In this document: positions 37,194 through 46,853 of the stretch, one piece after another
Layout of the letters: every line of letters starts with the position of its first letter
Position numbering within the stretch: the first letter of the stretch is position 1
Made by a program: the position numbers and the translations under genes
The notes under the pieces: model-generated
What the model saw: the letters and a program-made list of their open reading frames with translations, nothing else
Told to the model about the DNA's origin: nothing
The model's database searches: none
NCBI RefSeq assembly: GCF_002900365.1
Contig: NZ_CP025979.1
Span: 2,604,001 to 2,668,000, forward strand
Length of the DNA: 64,000 bases
Direction of reading: 5' to 3'
From: Escherichia marmotae
Lineage (GTDB): Bacteria > Pseudomonadota > Gammaproteobacteria > Enterobacterales > Enterobacteriaceae

Positions 37194-37351
37194 CATTTAT
37201 TGCTAATCATGTGAATGGATATCCTGTTCACTTTCATTTGTTGAATACTTTCATCCTCTCCTTACCTCTCTTAAGCGCATTATTTTACAAAAAACACACT
37301 AAACTCTTCCTGTCTCAGATAAAAGATGATTAAATGAAAACTCATTTATTT

Positions 37352-37365
37352 TGCATAAAAATTCA
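37352..37365 (+). promoter_or_regulatory. ArgR operator (ARG box) of argG
   Basis: TGCATAAAAATTCA differs from the ARG box core TGAATWWWWATTCA at one position. A weaker box-like word, TAAATGAAAACTCA, lies 21 bp upstream, the usual ARG-box spacing. Repression by ArgR with arginine is expected. Confidence 0.75.
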
Positions 37366-37418
37366 GTTAGAGCAGAAATACAGGCTCATCATTAGTTAAT
37401 CAAGCAGGGTGTTATTTT

Positions 37419-38762
37419 ATGACGACGATTCTCAAGCATCTCCCGGTAGGTCAACGTATTGGTATCGCTTTTTCTGGCGGTCTGGACACCAGTGCCGCAC
37501 TGCTGTGGATGCGACAAAAGGGAGCTGTCCCTTATGCATATACTGCAAATTTGGGCCAGCCAGACGAAGAGGATTATGATGCGATCCCTCGTCGAGCCAT
37601 GGAATACGGCGCGGAGAATGCTCGTCTGATCGACTGCCGCAAACAACTGGTGGCTGAAGGTATTGCCGCTATTCAGTGTGGTGCTTTCCATAACACCACC
37701 GGCGGTCTGACCTATTTTAACACCACGCCACTGGGCCGCGCCGTAACCGGCACCATGCTGGTTGCTGCGATGAAAGAAGATGGCGTTAACATCTGGGGTG
37801 ATGGCAGCACCTATAAAGGAAACGATATCGAACGTTTCTATCGTTACGGCCTGCTTACCAACGCCGAATTGCAGATTTACAAACCGTGGCTTGATACTGA
37901 CTTTATTGATGAGTTAGGCGGTCGTCATGAAATGTCTGAATTTATGATTGCCTGCGGTTTCGACTACAAAATGTCGGTTGAAAAAGCCTACTCCACAGAC
38001 TCCAACATGCTCGGCGCGACGCACGAAGCGAAAGATCTGGAATACCTCAACTCCAGCGTCAAAATCGTCAACCCGATTATGGGTGTGAAATTCTGGGACG
38101 AGAGCGTGAAGATCCCGGCAGAAGAAGTCACGGTACGTTTTGAGCTGGGGCATCCGGTAGCGCTAAACGGTAAAACCTTTAGCGACGATGTAGAAATGAT
38201 GCTTGAAGCCAACCGCATTGGTGGCCGTCACGGCCTGGGCATGAGCGACCAGATCGAAAACCGTATCATCGAAGCGAAAAGCCGTGGTATCTACGAAGCT
38301 CCGGGGATGGCTCTGCTGCATATCGCTTATGAACGTCTGCTGACCGGTATTCACAACGAAGATACCATTGAGCAATATCACGCGCATGGTCGCCAGTTGG
38401 GACGTCTGCTGTATCAGGGACGTTGGTTCGACTCTCAGGCGCTGATGCTACGAGACTCCCTGCAACGCTGGGTTGCCAGCCAGATTACAGGTGAAGTTAC
38501 CCTGGAACTGCGTCGCGGTAACGACTACTCCATCCTCAATACTGTCTCTGACAACCTGACTTATAAGCCAGAGCGTCTGACAATGGAAAAAGGTGACTCA
38601 GTGTTCTCACCAGACGATCGTATTGGTCAACTGACCATGCGTAACCTGGATATCACTGACACCCGCGAGAAACTTTTCGGTTATGCCAAAACTGGCCTGC
38701 TCTCCTCTTCTGCCGCTTCTGGCGTGCCGCAGGTTGAGAATCTGGAAAACAAAGGTCAGTAA
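37419..38762 (+). CDS. argG: Argininosuccinate synthase
   Basis: 447 residues. Joins citrulline and aspartate using ATP in arginine synthesis. The N-type ATP pyrophosphatase P-loop is FSGGLDTSAAL near residue 17-27. Conserved regions GDGSTYKGNDIERF and YSTDSNMLGATHEAKDLE are present. It is a single gene under an ArgR-controlled promoter and is closed by a strong terminator. Confidence 0.98.
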   Translation: MTTILKHLPVGQRIGIAFSGGLDTSAALLWMRQKGAVPYAYTANLGQPDEEDYDAIPRRAMEYGAENARLIDCRKQLVAEGIAAIQCGAFHNTTGGLTYFNTTPLGRAVTGTMLVAAMKEDGVNIWGDGSTYKGNDIERFYRYGLLTNAELQIYKPWLDTDFIDELGGRHEMSEFMIACGFDYKMSVEKAYSTDSNMLGATHEAKDLEYLNSSVKIVNPIMGVKFWDESVKIPAEEVTVRFELGHPVALNGKTFSDDVEMMLEANRIGGRHGLGMSDQIENRIIEAKSRGIYEAPGMALLHIAYERLLTGIHNEDTIEQYHAHGRQLGRLLYQGRWFDSQALMLRDSLQRWVASQITGEVTLELRRGNDYSILNTVSDNLTYKPERLTMEKGDSVFSPDDRIGQLTMRNLDITDTREKLFGYAKTGLLSSSAASGVPQVENLENKGQ

Positions 38763-38778
38763 TTTCAGAGAGTTCGTG

Positions 38779-38808
38779 CTAAAGGCCGCCATTGCGGCCT
38801 TTTTTTAC
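38779..38808 (+). terminator. argG terminator
   Basis: AAAGGCCGCCATTGCGGCCTTTTTTT: a GGCCGC stem with short loop and T run, 20 bp after the argG stop. Confidence 0.9.
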
Positions 38809-38877
38809 GGCTAAGAGAATGTGGCCACGCTTGGGATTCACATGTCCGGTTTCGGAGTTAAAGTAAAATTCAAATTA

Positions 38878-38916
38878 AATAAAGTAAATATCAGTCCATT
38901 CTATTTTTACTTTATT
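38878..38916. promoter_or_regulatory. Palindromic operator-like repeat before the XRE gene
   Basis: AATAAAGTAAA (38878-38888) and its perfect inverse TTTACTTTATT (38906-38916), 17 bp apart, end 28 bp before the XRE start codon. A third, direct copy of the core AAAGTAAAA starts at 38860. This is the arrangement of a self-binding XRE repressor site; assignment is by position and symmetry only. Confidence 0.5.
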
Positions 38917-38944
38917 CTTTCATGCTCAGTAAAAGGAATGACCA

Positions 38945-39897
38945 ATGAATGGTGAATATTTTGTACGCCTCGCAGTACATACTCTGAAATGTACCCAAAA
39001 AGATTTAGCAAACCAGTTAGGTGTTTCCTCAACACAAATTAGCAAGTGGAAAAAAGGGGAACATATGTCTACTGACATGGAAAAAAATTCAGAGATATTA
39101 CACAAATAGGGCATTACTCTCCTCAACTAGTTGAATGGGCGGGCTCAGTCGAGAATGCTGAGAAATGGGATCGACTTATCCATTTTCTTGCTCAACAAGC
39201 TATGGAAGGCTCTGAAACGGGTTATATAACACGACCTATTACTGACGAAGATGGCTTTTTGGTTGAAGAAACAATAGATGTATTGAACCGCATAGGTTTT
39301 CCTTCACCTCTTTCCTTTCCCAAAGAACTTAATATTGACGGCAAAAATGCTGATCATAAAGAGGCTTTTTGGGAGGTCATAGAGAACAACGCTCATTGTT
39401 CCGTAATCAATGACATTTACCATGCTCTGAATGACGTTTATGGATTCTACATAGCATATGTTGATGAGTTAGTTCAGGATGATGATTTAGATGTCTATTC
39501 CAGCGAAGCCATCAATATTCAGAGTTCATTGATATCACTTGCCGCATGCAAAATTGAAATTGATACTCCGATTGCGTCAAACATTAAACAGTTTCGTTAT
39601 AAAGTTCAAAAAGACTACGAAAATTGGTTGAATCAACTCAAGATGATGGCATTCAGGGCGGGAATCCCGTTAAGAGCCGAACTTCTGGATATGGTTTATA
39701 ACACTGCTGACCAACTTAGCGTTGCAGCAGAAGCCGAAAGTTTCGATTTCAATAAATCTCGCATTCATCCTGATATATACATGAACGAGATCCTTACTGG
39801 TATGAGAATAATTCACCAGGTGCTTCCGTTAATAATGCAAAAGTTAGAAATTACAGATTTCAAACTGGATGAAACAGACTTACGGGTGGGGAAATAG
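38945..39897 (+). pseudogene. XRE-family regulator with frameshift (unrecognised family)
   Basis: The first frame, 54 codons (38945-39109), encodes an XRE helix-turn-helix: CTQKDLANQLGVSSTQISKW. A ribosome site (AAAGGA) precedes it. At an A7 run (39081-39087) the frame breaks; with one more A it would continue FRDITQIGHYSPQLVEWAGS and run open to 39897, giving about 317 residues. The C-terminal part (VSVAAEAE-type helical region, about 230 residues) is unknown to me. The DNA is AT-rich compared with argG. It stands where K-12 has yhbX. It may be a pseudogene, or expressed by slippage on the A run (A AAA AAT is a possible -1 site). Confidence 0.7.
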
Positions 39898-39920
39898 CTA
39901 CCAGAATGTTTAACTTATAA

Positions 39921-39953
39921 AAACGAAAAAAGACGCTTTTCAGCGTCTTTCTT
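39921..39953 (-). terminator. Terminator of the secG-leuU operon
   Basis: Minus-strand AAGACGCTGAAAAGCGTCTT followed by TTTTCGTTTTT, about 10 bp downstream of leuU; it could also serve the convergent XRE gene. Confidence 0.85.
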
Positions 39954-39962
39954 TCGGAATAT

Positions 39963-40049
39963 TGGTACTGAGGATGGGACTCGAACCCACAAGCCCGTTA
40001 GGGCACTACCACCTCAAGGTAGCGTGTCTACCAATTCCACCACCTCAGC
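39963..40049 (-). tRNA. leuU: tRNA-Leu (GAG)
   Basis: 87 nt on the minus strand, starting GCTGAGGTGGTGGAATTGG, with anticodon GAG (CTACCTTGAGGTGG), a long class-II variable arm, a T loop reading GGTTCGAGTCC and encoded CCA. The acceptor stem pairs GCTGAGG with CCTCAGT. It is 13 bp downstream of secG. Confidence 0.97.
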
Positions 40050-40062
40050 ACAGATACTACTC

Positions 40063-40395
40063 TTAGTTCGGGATATCGCTGGTCGGCTTAGCCGGAGCAG
40101 CGGGCTGAGTCTGTTCGGTTTTCGCCGGAGCACTCAGATTTTCCCATTCGCTACCTTTATTGGTTTTATTACTGTTGATGTTACCCAACACCAGACTGAT
40201 GATGAAGAACAACGTTGCCAGCACAGCCGTCATACGGGTCATGAAGTTACCAGAACCACTTGAACCAAACAGCGTAGCGGAAGCGCCTGCTCCGAAGGAG
40301 GCTCCCATATCAGCGCCTTTACCTTGCTGCAGCATGATCAGACCAACAAGGCCAATTGCTACAATAAGGAAAACTACTAAAAGAGCTTCGTACAT
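40063..40395 (-). CDS. secG: SecG, preprotein translocase subunit
   Basis: 110 residues from MYEALLVV; sixteen upstream in-frame residues are not part of the family protein. Two membrane segments (residues 1-22 and about 52-72) flank the conserved GADMGASFGAGASATLFGSSGSG loop. It assists SecA cycling in the SecYEG channel. It is co-transcribed with leuU. Confidence 0.96.
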   Translation of the reverse strand: MYEALLVVFLIVAIGLVGLIMLQQGKGADMGASFGAGASATLFGSSGSGNFMTRMTAVLATLFFIISLVLGNINSNKTNKGSEWENLSAPAKTEQTQPAAPAKPTSDIPN

Positions 40396-40578
40396 AATCA
40401 ACCTGTTCCTTGCGGAGTTGCCGCGTACCAATGCTTCAACCAATAAAGCGGGATAATTTAATCTTTCCCACTGAAGCGGGTGTGAATACTAACCAAAGCG
40501 AATGACCTTCGCAAGGGCAATTTTATTGCATTGTATCAACTGCGGAAAAAAACAGCAAAACCGATGTACATAAGTAGA

Positions 40579-40606
40579 ACAAAGGCGACAATCGCCGCCT
40601 TTTTAG
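40579..40606 (-). terminator. Hairpin downstream of glmM
   Basis: AAAGGCGACAATCGCCGCCT is a short GGCGA stem with T or A runs on both sides, in the glmM-secG gap; weak on the minus strand. Confidence 0.5.
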
Positions 40607-40622
40607 CCAGTTAGCAATCGCA

Positions 40623-41960
40623 TTAAACCGCTTTTACCGCATCAGCGATACGGTGGGCAAATTCAGTCACCTGTGCTTCGTCTTCACCTTCGACCATCAC
40701 GCGAATCAACGGCTCGGTGCCAGATTTACGCAGCAGCACGCGTCCACGGCTACCCAGCGCCGCTTCAACTTCCGCTGTCACGGCTTTAACTGATTCATGC
40801 TCAAGCGGATCGCCGCTGCCTGCGGTATAACGCACGTTAACCAGAATCTGCGGGAACATTTTCATGCCACTGCAAAGGTCGTGCAGACTCATGTGGTTGC
40901 GCGCCATCGCCGCCAGTACCTGCAAACCGGCAACGATGCCGTCACCGGTGGTGGTTTTATCCAGCAGAATCACATGACCGGAGTTCTCCGCGCCGATGCG
41001 CCAGCCTTTCTCCTGCATTTTTTCCAGTACATAGCGGTCGCCCACTTTTGCGCGAGCAAATGGAATACCTAGCTGTTTCAGCGCCAATTCCAGCCCCATA
41101 TTGCTCATTAATGTGCCCACTACGCCACCACGCAACTGCCCCTGACGAAGACCTTCACGCGCGATGATATACATGATCTGATCGCCATCGACTTTATTGC
41201 CTTCATGGTCAACCATGATGACGCGGTCGCCGTCGCCGTCAAAGGCAATGCCGAGATCCGCTTTTTCAGCCAGTACACGCGCCTGTAATGCACGAACATC
41301 AGTTGCCCCCACTTCGGCATTGATGTTTACACCATTCGGCTCACAACCGATGGCGATTACGTTCGCTCCCAGCTCGCGCAGTACATTTGGAGCGATGTGA
41401 TAGGTTGCACCATTTGCGCAATCCACCACAATCTTCAGTTCACTGAGGCTAAGTTCGTTCGGGAACGTGGCTTTGCAAAATTCGATATAGCGACCCGCAG
41501 CATCAACAATACGGCTGGCTTTACCCAGTTCTGCCGAATCAACGCAGCTAATCTCTTTTTCCATTTCAGCTTCGATGGCTTCTTCGACTGCATCTGGCAG
41601 TTTAGTGCCGTCGATGGAAAAGAATTTAATACCATTATCGTAGAACGGGTTATGCGATGCAGAAATCACAATCCCGGCCTCTGCACGAAAGGTGCGTGTC
41701 AGATAAGCCACCGCCGGTGTTGGCATCGGGCCGGTGAAGAGCGCGGAAAGGCCCGCTGCCGCTAGGCCGGCTTCCAGCGCCGACTCCAACATATAGCCAG
41801 AAATACGGGTATCTTTGCCGATAATGATCTTCCGGGAGCCGTGCCGCGCCAGTACTTTACCCGCAGCCCAGCCCAGTTTAAGCACAAAATCAGGTGTGAT
41901 CGGCGCATCCCCAACACGACCACGAATCCCATCGGTCCCGAAATATTTACGATTACTCAT
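40623..41960 (-). CDS. glmM: Phosphoglucosamine mutase
   Basis: 445 residues. Converts glucosamine-6-phosphate to glucosamine-1-phosphate on the way to UDP-GlcNAc. The phosphoserine loop is GIVISASHNPFYDNG (Ser about 102), the metal loop is DGDGDRVIMVD, and the C-terminal phosphate-binding loop RKSGTEPLIRVM is present. Its start overlaps the folP stop by 8 bp. Confidence 0.98.
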   Translation of the reverse strand: MSNRKYFGTDGIRGRVGDAPITPDFVLKLGWAAGKVLARHGSRKIIIGKDTRISGYMLESALEAGLAAAGLSALFTGPMPTPAVAYLTRTFRAEAGIVISASHNPFYDNGIKFFSIDGTKLPDAVEEAIEAEMEKEISCVDSAELGKASRIVDAAGRYIEFCKATFPNELSLSELKIVVDCANGATYHIAPNVLRELGANVIAIGCEPNGVNINAEVGATDVRALQARVLAEKADLGIAFDGDGDRVIMVDHEGNKVDGDQIMYIIAREGLRQGQLRGGVVGTLMSNMGLELALKQLGIPFARAKVGDRYVLEKMQEKGWRIGAENSGHVILLDKTTTGDGIVAGLQVLAAMARNHMSLHDLCSGMKMFPQILVNVRYTAGSGDPLEHESVKAVTAEVEAALGSRGRVLLRKSGTEPLIRVMVEGEDEAQVTEFAHRIADAVKAV

Positions 41961-42801
41961 AGCGTTTATTTTCCTTTGCAGACAGAGTGGCTTCCACCAC
42001 CCGCATCACTTCTACGGTTTCTTTGACGTCATGAACACGAATAATGTGCGCGCCCTGCATTGCGGCAATTACCGCACAAGCCAGACTGCCGCTCAGACGC
42101 TCAGACGGCCCAACATTCAGTAGCTGTCCAATCATCGATTTTCGTGACATACCCACCAACAGCGGCAGATTGAAATGATGAAATTCAGCCAGACGCGCCA
42201 GTAATGAATAGTTATGGGAGAGATTTTTACCGAAACCGAATCCGGGGTCGAGCAACAATTTCTCTTTTGCGATACCCGCCTGTTCACAACGTGCTATTTG
42301 CTCAATAAAGTAGCGATTCACTTCAGCAAAGACATCATCATATTTCGGTGCTTCCTGCATGGTCTTTGGATTTCCCTGCATATGCATCAGACATACGGGT
42401 AAACCGGTTTCCGCAGCCGCTTCCAGAGCACCTGGCTCGGAAAGGGATCGGATATCGTTAATGATGTGAGCGCCCACTCTTGCCGATTCCCGGATGACTT
42501 CCGGTTTAGAAGTATCGACCGAGATCCAAACTTCGAATCGTTGCGCAATTGCCTCAACCACCGGAATAACACGCTGCAACTCTTCTTCAACACTCACTTC
42601 CGCTGCCCCTGGACGCGTGGACTCTCCACCAACGTCAATGATCGTCGCGCCAGCGTTGATCATCAGGTTCGCATGTTTCACTGCATCAGTCAGTGAGTTA
42701 TGCGTACCGCCATCAGAGAAAGAATCTGGCGTAACGTTGAGGATCCCCATTACGTGAGGATGGCTAAGATCCAGTGAAGAGCCCTGGGCAAAGAGTTTCA
42801 T
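41953..42801 (-). CDS. folP: Dihydropteroate synthase
   Basis: 282 residues from MKLFAQG; 22 further in-frame codons upstream lie in the terminator region. Condenses p-aminobenzoate with dihydropterin pyrophosphate in folate synthesis and is the sulfonamide target. Motifs: GILNVTPDSFSDGG, VGGESTRPGA, LLLDPGFGFGK. Positions where chromosomal sulfonamide resistance arises read wild type (Phe28, Pro64). It overlaps glmM and is separated from ftsH by a hairpin. Confidence 0.97.
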   Translation of the reverse strand: MKLFAQGSSLDLSHPHVMGILNVTPDSFSDGGTHNSLTDAVKHANLMINAGATIIDVGGESTRPGAAEVSVEEELQRVIPVVEAIAQRFEVWISVDTSKPEVIRESARVGAHIINDIRSLSEPGALEAAAETGLPVCLMHMQGNPKTMQEAPKYDDVFAEVNRYFIEQIARCEQAGIAKEKLLLDPGFGFGKNLSHNYSLLARLAEFHHFNLPLLVGMSRKSMIGQLLNVGPSERLSGSLACAVIAAMQGAHIIRVHDVKETVEVMRVVEATLSAKENKRYE

Positions 42802-42828
42802 GGTGTTATCCCTGGTATAAATTGATAA

Positions 42829-42862
42829 GAAAAAACCCCGGAGCACGCCCCGGGGTTTTCGG
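42829..42862 (-). terminator. Terminator after ftsH
   Basis: Minus-strand ACCCCGGGGCGTGCTCCGGGG followed by TTTTTTC: strong stem and T run between ftsH and folP. Confidence 0.85.
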
Positions 42863-42890
42863 TACAAATACAGTCATCTGATGCGGGAAC

Positions 42891-44825
42891 TTACTTGTCG
42901 CCTAACTGCTCTGACATGGTATTACCCGGATTTGGCGTGCGTGGTTCATCAACCGGACGCGGTGCCTTTGGAGTGCCATTATTGTCAGAATTGTTAGATG
43001 CTCCCGACTCTTCCCAACCTGCAGGCGGACGTACATCGCGACGCGCCATCAGGTCATCAATCTGCGGTGCGTCGATGGTCTCATATTTCATGAGTGCATC
43101 TTTCATCGCATGCAGGATATCCAGGTTGTCGTTCAACAACTGACGCGCACGATTGTAGTTACGTTCAATCAGTGACTTCACTTCCTGGTCGATGATACGC
43201 GCAGTTTCATCGGACATATGTTTAGCTTTGGCCACGCTACGACCGAGGAAAACTTCACCTTCTTCTTCCGCATACAGTAGCGGACCGAGTTTCTCAGAGA
43301 AGCCCCACTGGGTCACCATGTTACGCGCCAGGTTGGTCGCAACTTTAATGTCGTTGGACGCCCCGGTAGAAACATGTTCCGGTCCGTAGATGATCTCTTC
43401 TGCCAGACGACCGCCGTACAGGGTACTGATCTGGCTTTCCAGTTTCTGACGGCTGGCACTGATAGCATCGCCTTCAGGCAGGAAGAAGGTCACACCCAAC
43501 GCACGACCGCGCGGGATAATCGTTACTTTGTGTACCGGATCGTGTTCCGGCACCAAGCGACCGATAATCGCATGGCCTGCTTCGTGATACGCGGTGGACT
43601 CTTTCTGCGCTTCCGTCATCACCATGGAGCGACGTTCCGCGCCCATCATGATTTTGTCTTTCGCTTTCTCGAACTCAACCATCGAAACAACACGTTTATT
43701 GCCACGTGCAGCGAACAGTGCTGCTTCGTTCACCAGGTTAGCCAGATCTGCGCCAGAGAAGCCCGGTGTACCACGGGCGATAATTGCCGCATCAACATCT
43801 GGTGCCAGCGGTACGCGACGCATGTGAACTTTCAGGATCTGCTCACGACCACGAACATCTGGCAAACCAACCACAACCTGACGGTCGAAACGACCAGGAC
43901 GCAGCAGCGCCGGGTCGAGAACGTCCGGGCGGTTAGTCGCAGCGATCACGATGATACCTTCGTTACCTTCGAAGCCGTCCATCTCAACCAGCATCTGGTT
44001 AAGTGTCTGTTCACGTTCATCGTGACCACCACCCAGCCCCGCGCCACGCTGGCGGCCTACGGCATCGATTTCATCAATAAAGATGATACACGGAGCCGCT
44101 TTCTTCGCCTGTTCGAACATGTCACGTACACGAGATGCACCAACACCAACGAACATTTCAACGAAGTCAGAACCAGAAATGGTAAAGAACGGAACTTTCG
44201 CTTCGCCTGCAATGGCTTTCGCCAGCAACGTTTTACCAGTACCCGGAGGACCAACCATCAGAACCCCTTTCGGGATCTTACCGCCCAGTTTCTGGAAGCG
44301 GCTCGGCTCACGCAGATACTCAACCAGCTCAGCAACTTCTTCTTTTGCTTCGTCGCAACCAGCAACGTCAGCAAAGGTCGTTTTGATCTGATCTTCCGTC
44401 AACATACGTGCTTTGCTCTTACCGAACGACATAGCACCTTTGCCACCGCCGCTCTGCATTTGACGCATGAAGAAGATCCAGACACCAATCAGCAACAGCA
44501 TCGGGAACCAGGAGATGAAGATAGAAGCCAGCAGGCTTGGCTCTTCAGGCGGTTCACCGACAACCTTGACGTTCTTGGTCAACAGGTTATCCAGTAGTTT
44601 TGGATCCTGAACCGGAATGTAAGTGGTATAACGGTTACTATCTTTCTTGGTAACGTTGATTTCACGTCCGTTGATACGCGCTTCACGAACCTGGTCGTTA
44701 TTGACCTCTTGTAGGAAGGTAGAGTAATCCACCTTACGGCCATTAGACTCGCTGGGCCCAAAGCTCTGGAATACTGACATCAGCACAACGGCAATGACCA
44801 GCCAGAGTATTAGGTTTTTCGCCAT
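42891..44825 (-). CDS. ftsH: FtsH, membrane-bound AAA+ zinc protease
   Basis: 644 residues from MAKNLI (an ATG three codons earlier is also possible). Two membrane segments (about 5-24 and 95-120) flank a periplasmic domain. The AAA module has GPPGTGKT (Walker A), IIFIDEIDA (Walker B) and RPGRFDRQ (second region of homology); the protease has HEAGH with a downstream Asp ligand. It degrades LpxC, sigma-32 and unassembled membrane proteins. It is downstream of rlmE on the same strand. Confidence 0.98.
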
Positions 44826-44924
44826 GTCACTCAAGGGATTAACCTCTTATTACAACTGTGTTAAAAACAGCGTCAGGATACTCTATATCCAGCATCTTTC
44901 AAACTTTCGTCTGAAATCTCCCGG

Positions 44925-45554
44925 TTAGGGTTTACGCCCGGTCGCTACAATATACACTTCCCGCGAACGTGCACGAGAAGAGTCCGGCTTACGAACTTTA
45001 ACCTTCGTAAACAGGGAGCGAATTTCCCTTAGATACTCATCGAAACCTTCGCCCTGGAACACCTTCACTACAAAACTGCCACCCGGCGCTAACACATCAC
45101 GACACATTTCTAGCGCCAGTTCCACCAGATACATGGCACGGGGGATATCCACCGCCGGTGTTCCGCTCATGTTTGGTGCCATATCTGACATGACAACCTG
45201 GACTTTGCTGTCGCCTACACGCTCCAGCAGAGCCTTCATGACCAGTTCATCACGAAAATCGCCCTGAAGAAAGTCCACACCAACGATAGGATCCATAGGT
45301 AAAAGATCGCAAGCGATGATACGGCCTTTGCCGCCAATTTGGGTGACTACATATTGTGACCAACCACCCGGCGCGGCGCCAAGGTCGACTACCGTCATTC
45401 CCGGTTTAAAGAGTTTGTCACTTTGCTGTATTTCATCAAGTTTAAACCAGGCACGGGAACGTAACCCCTTTTTCTGTGCCTGTTGAACATATTTATCGCT
45501 AAAGTGTTCCTGAAGCCAGCGGCTGGAACTGGCAGAACGCTTCTTACCTGTCAT
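44925..45554 (-). CDS. rlmE: RlmE (FtsJ), 23S rRNA 2'-O-methyltransferase
   Basis: 209 residues. Methylates U2552 of 23S rRNA in the 50S subunit. The S-adenosylmethionine loop is [14 protein letters not shown]; the K-D-K-E set falls in [26 protein letters not shown] and REVYIVA. Heat-shock-linked, co-transcribed with ftsH. Confidence 0.97.
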
Positions 45555-45680
45555 TTAACTTTCCCATTGGGATAACTCATCGTAACCAATTGCGTAAATT
45601 TTTACGCGCCTATTTGGTGATATATGGGAGATGGCGGTAGAATGACCCGTTTTCAATCCCAACGTAAGCAAAAAAATACG

Positions 45681-45974
45681 ATGAATCTGAGTACTAAACA
45701 AAAACAGCACCTGAAAGGTCTGGCACATCCGCTCAAGCCAGTTGTTCTGCTTGGCAGTAATGGTTTGACCGAAGGGGTGCTGGCCGAGATTGAACAAGCG
45801 CTAGAGCACCATGAACTCATCAAGGTGAAAATCGCAACAGAAGATCGCGAAACTAAAACCTTGATCGTGGAAGCTATCGTGCGCGAAACCGGCGCCTGTA
45901 ATGTACAGGTCATCGGTAAAACGCTGGTGCTTTATCGCCCAACTAAAGAACGTAAAATCTCGCTGCCACGCTAA
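45681..45974 (+). CDS. yhbY: YhbY, CRM-domain RNA-binding protein
   Basis: 97 residues from MNLSTKQK. A single CRM domain with the GxxG-type LLGSNGLTEGVLAEIEQAL region and RETGACNVQVIGKTLVLYRP. It associates with pre-50S ribosomes. It is divergent from rlmE and convergent with greA. Confidence 0.94.
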   Translation: MNLSTKQKQHLKGLAHPLKPVVLLGSNGLTEGVLAEIEQALEHHELIKVKIATEDRETKTLIVEAIVRETGACNVQVIGKTLVLYRPTKERKISLPR

Positions 45975-46061
45975 GATTATCCTAAAGTTACACACATTTT
46001 CTGTGTAAAACGAGGGATTTTCCGCAGGCAGGAGAGCAAAATGCCACGCTCTGTTCGTTGA

Positions 46062-46092
46062 TAAAAGGCCGCATAGCGGCCTTTTTCCTTTC
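46062..46092. terminator. Bidirectional terminator between yhbY and greA
   Basis: AAAAGGCCGCATAGCGGCCTTTTT: perfect GGCCGC stem with A and T runs on both sides. Confidence 0.9.
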
Positions 46093-46129
46093 TTTACAAT
46101 ACATCAACATTTTGAGTATTGGGTAATTC

Positions 46130-46606
46130 TTACAGGTATTCCACCTTAATTACTTCAAATTCTACTTCACCGCCCGGCGTTTTGATGACCACAACATCAT
46201 CTTCTTCTTTGCCGATCAAGCCACGAGCGATAGGCGAGTTTACAGAAATCAGGTTTTGTTTAAAGTCAGCTTCGTCATCACCTACGATGCGATAAGTCTG
46301 CTCTTCATCAGAATCCAGATTCAACACCGTTACGGTAGCACCAAAAATAACGCGACCATTGTTCGGCATTTTGGTGACATCGATTACCTGAGCGTTCGAC
46401 AGCTTGGCTTCGATATCTTTAATACGGCCTTCGCAGAAGCCCTGCTGCTCACGAGCTGCGTGGTATTCGGCGTTCTCTTTCAGATCGCCATGTTCACGCG
46501 CTTCAGCAATAGCAGCAATGATTTCAGGACGGCGCACAGATTTCAGAAAATCCAGCTCTTCGCGTAATTTTTCAGCGCCGCGTAAGGTCATCGGAATAGC
46601 TTGCAT
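46130..46606 (-). CDS. greA: GreA, transcript cleavage factor
   Basis: 158 residues. N-terminal antiparallel coiled coil with the tip acidic residues in the [20 protein letters not shown] hairpin, which enter the RNA polymerase secondary channel, and a C-terminal FKBP-like domain. It rescues backtracked polymerase. It is divergent from dacB over a 247-bp region that in E. coli carries the greA promoters and leader. Confidence 0.98.
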
Positions 46607-46853
46607 TTGTTATACCTCTTGAATATTCCTGATGGGGCGAGTCTCCACCCACCCCGGCTGTTCGGTCAGCCCGGCATAACTCCTCACCAGGGCCAGAAGC
46701 AAAAAAATACCGACCCGGAAACAGGTCCCAGGTCAGCTACAATTCACATTTTGATGGTCATTTTACCCTGAAGTTCCCGAAGGGTCATCGTTTACTTTAT
46801 AGGGTGTTGCGCCGTAGTATGACGGCTCGATTCCAGGTTGTTAGCGCGAGATT

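Larger units (their letters stand above)
37072..37418. promoter_or_regulatory. Divergent control region of metY and argG
   Basis: 347 bp without genes. It holds the metY promoter on the minus strand (37164-37193) and an ArgR box (37352-37365) before argG. Further ArgR half-sites are suggested by TGAAT/ATTCA-like words but were not individually assigned. Confidence 0.75.
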
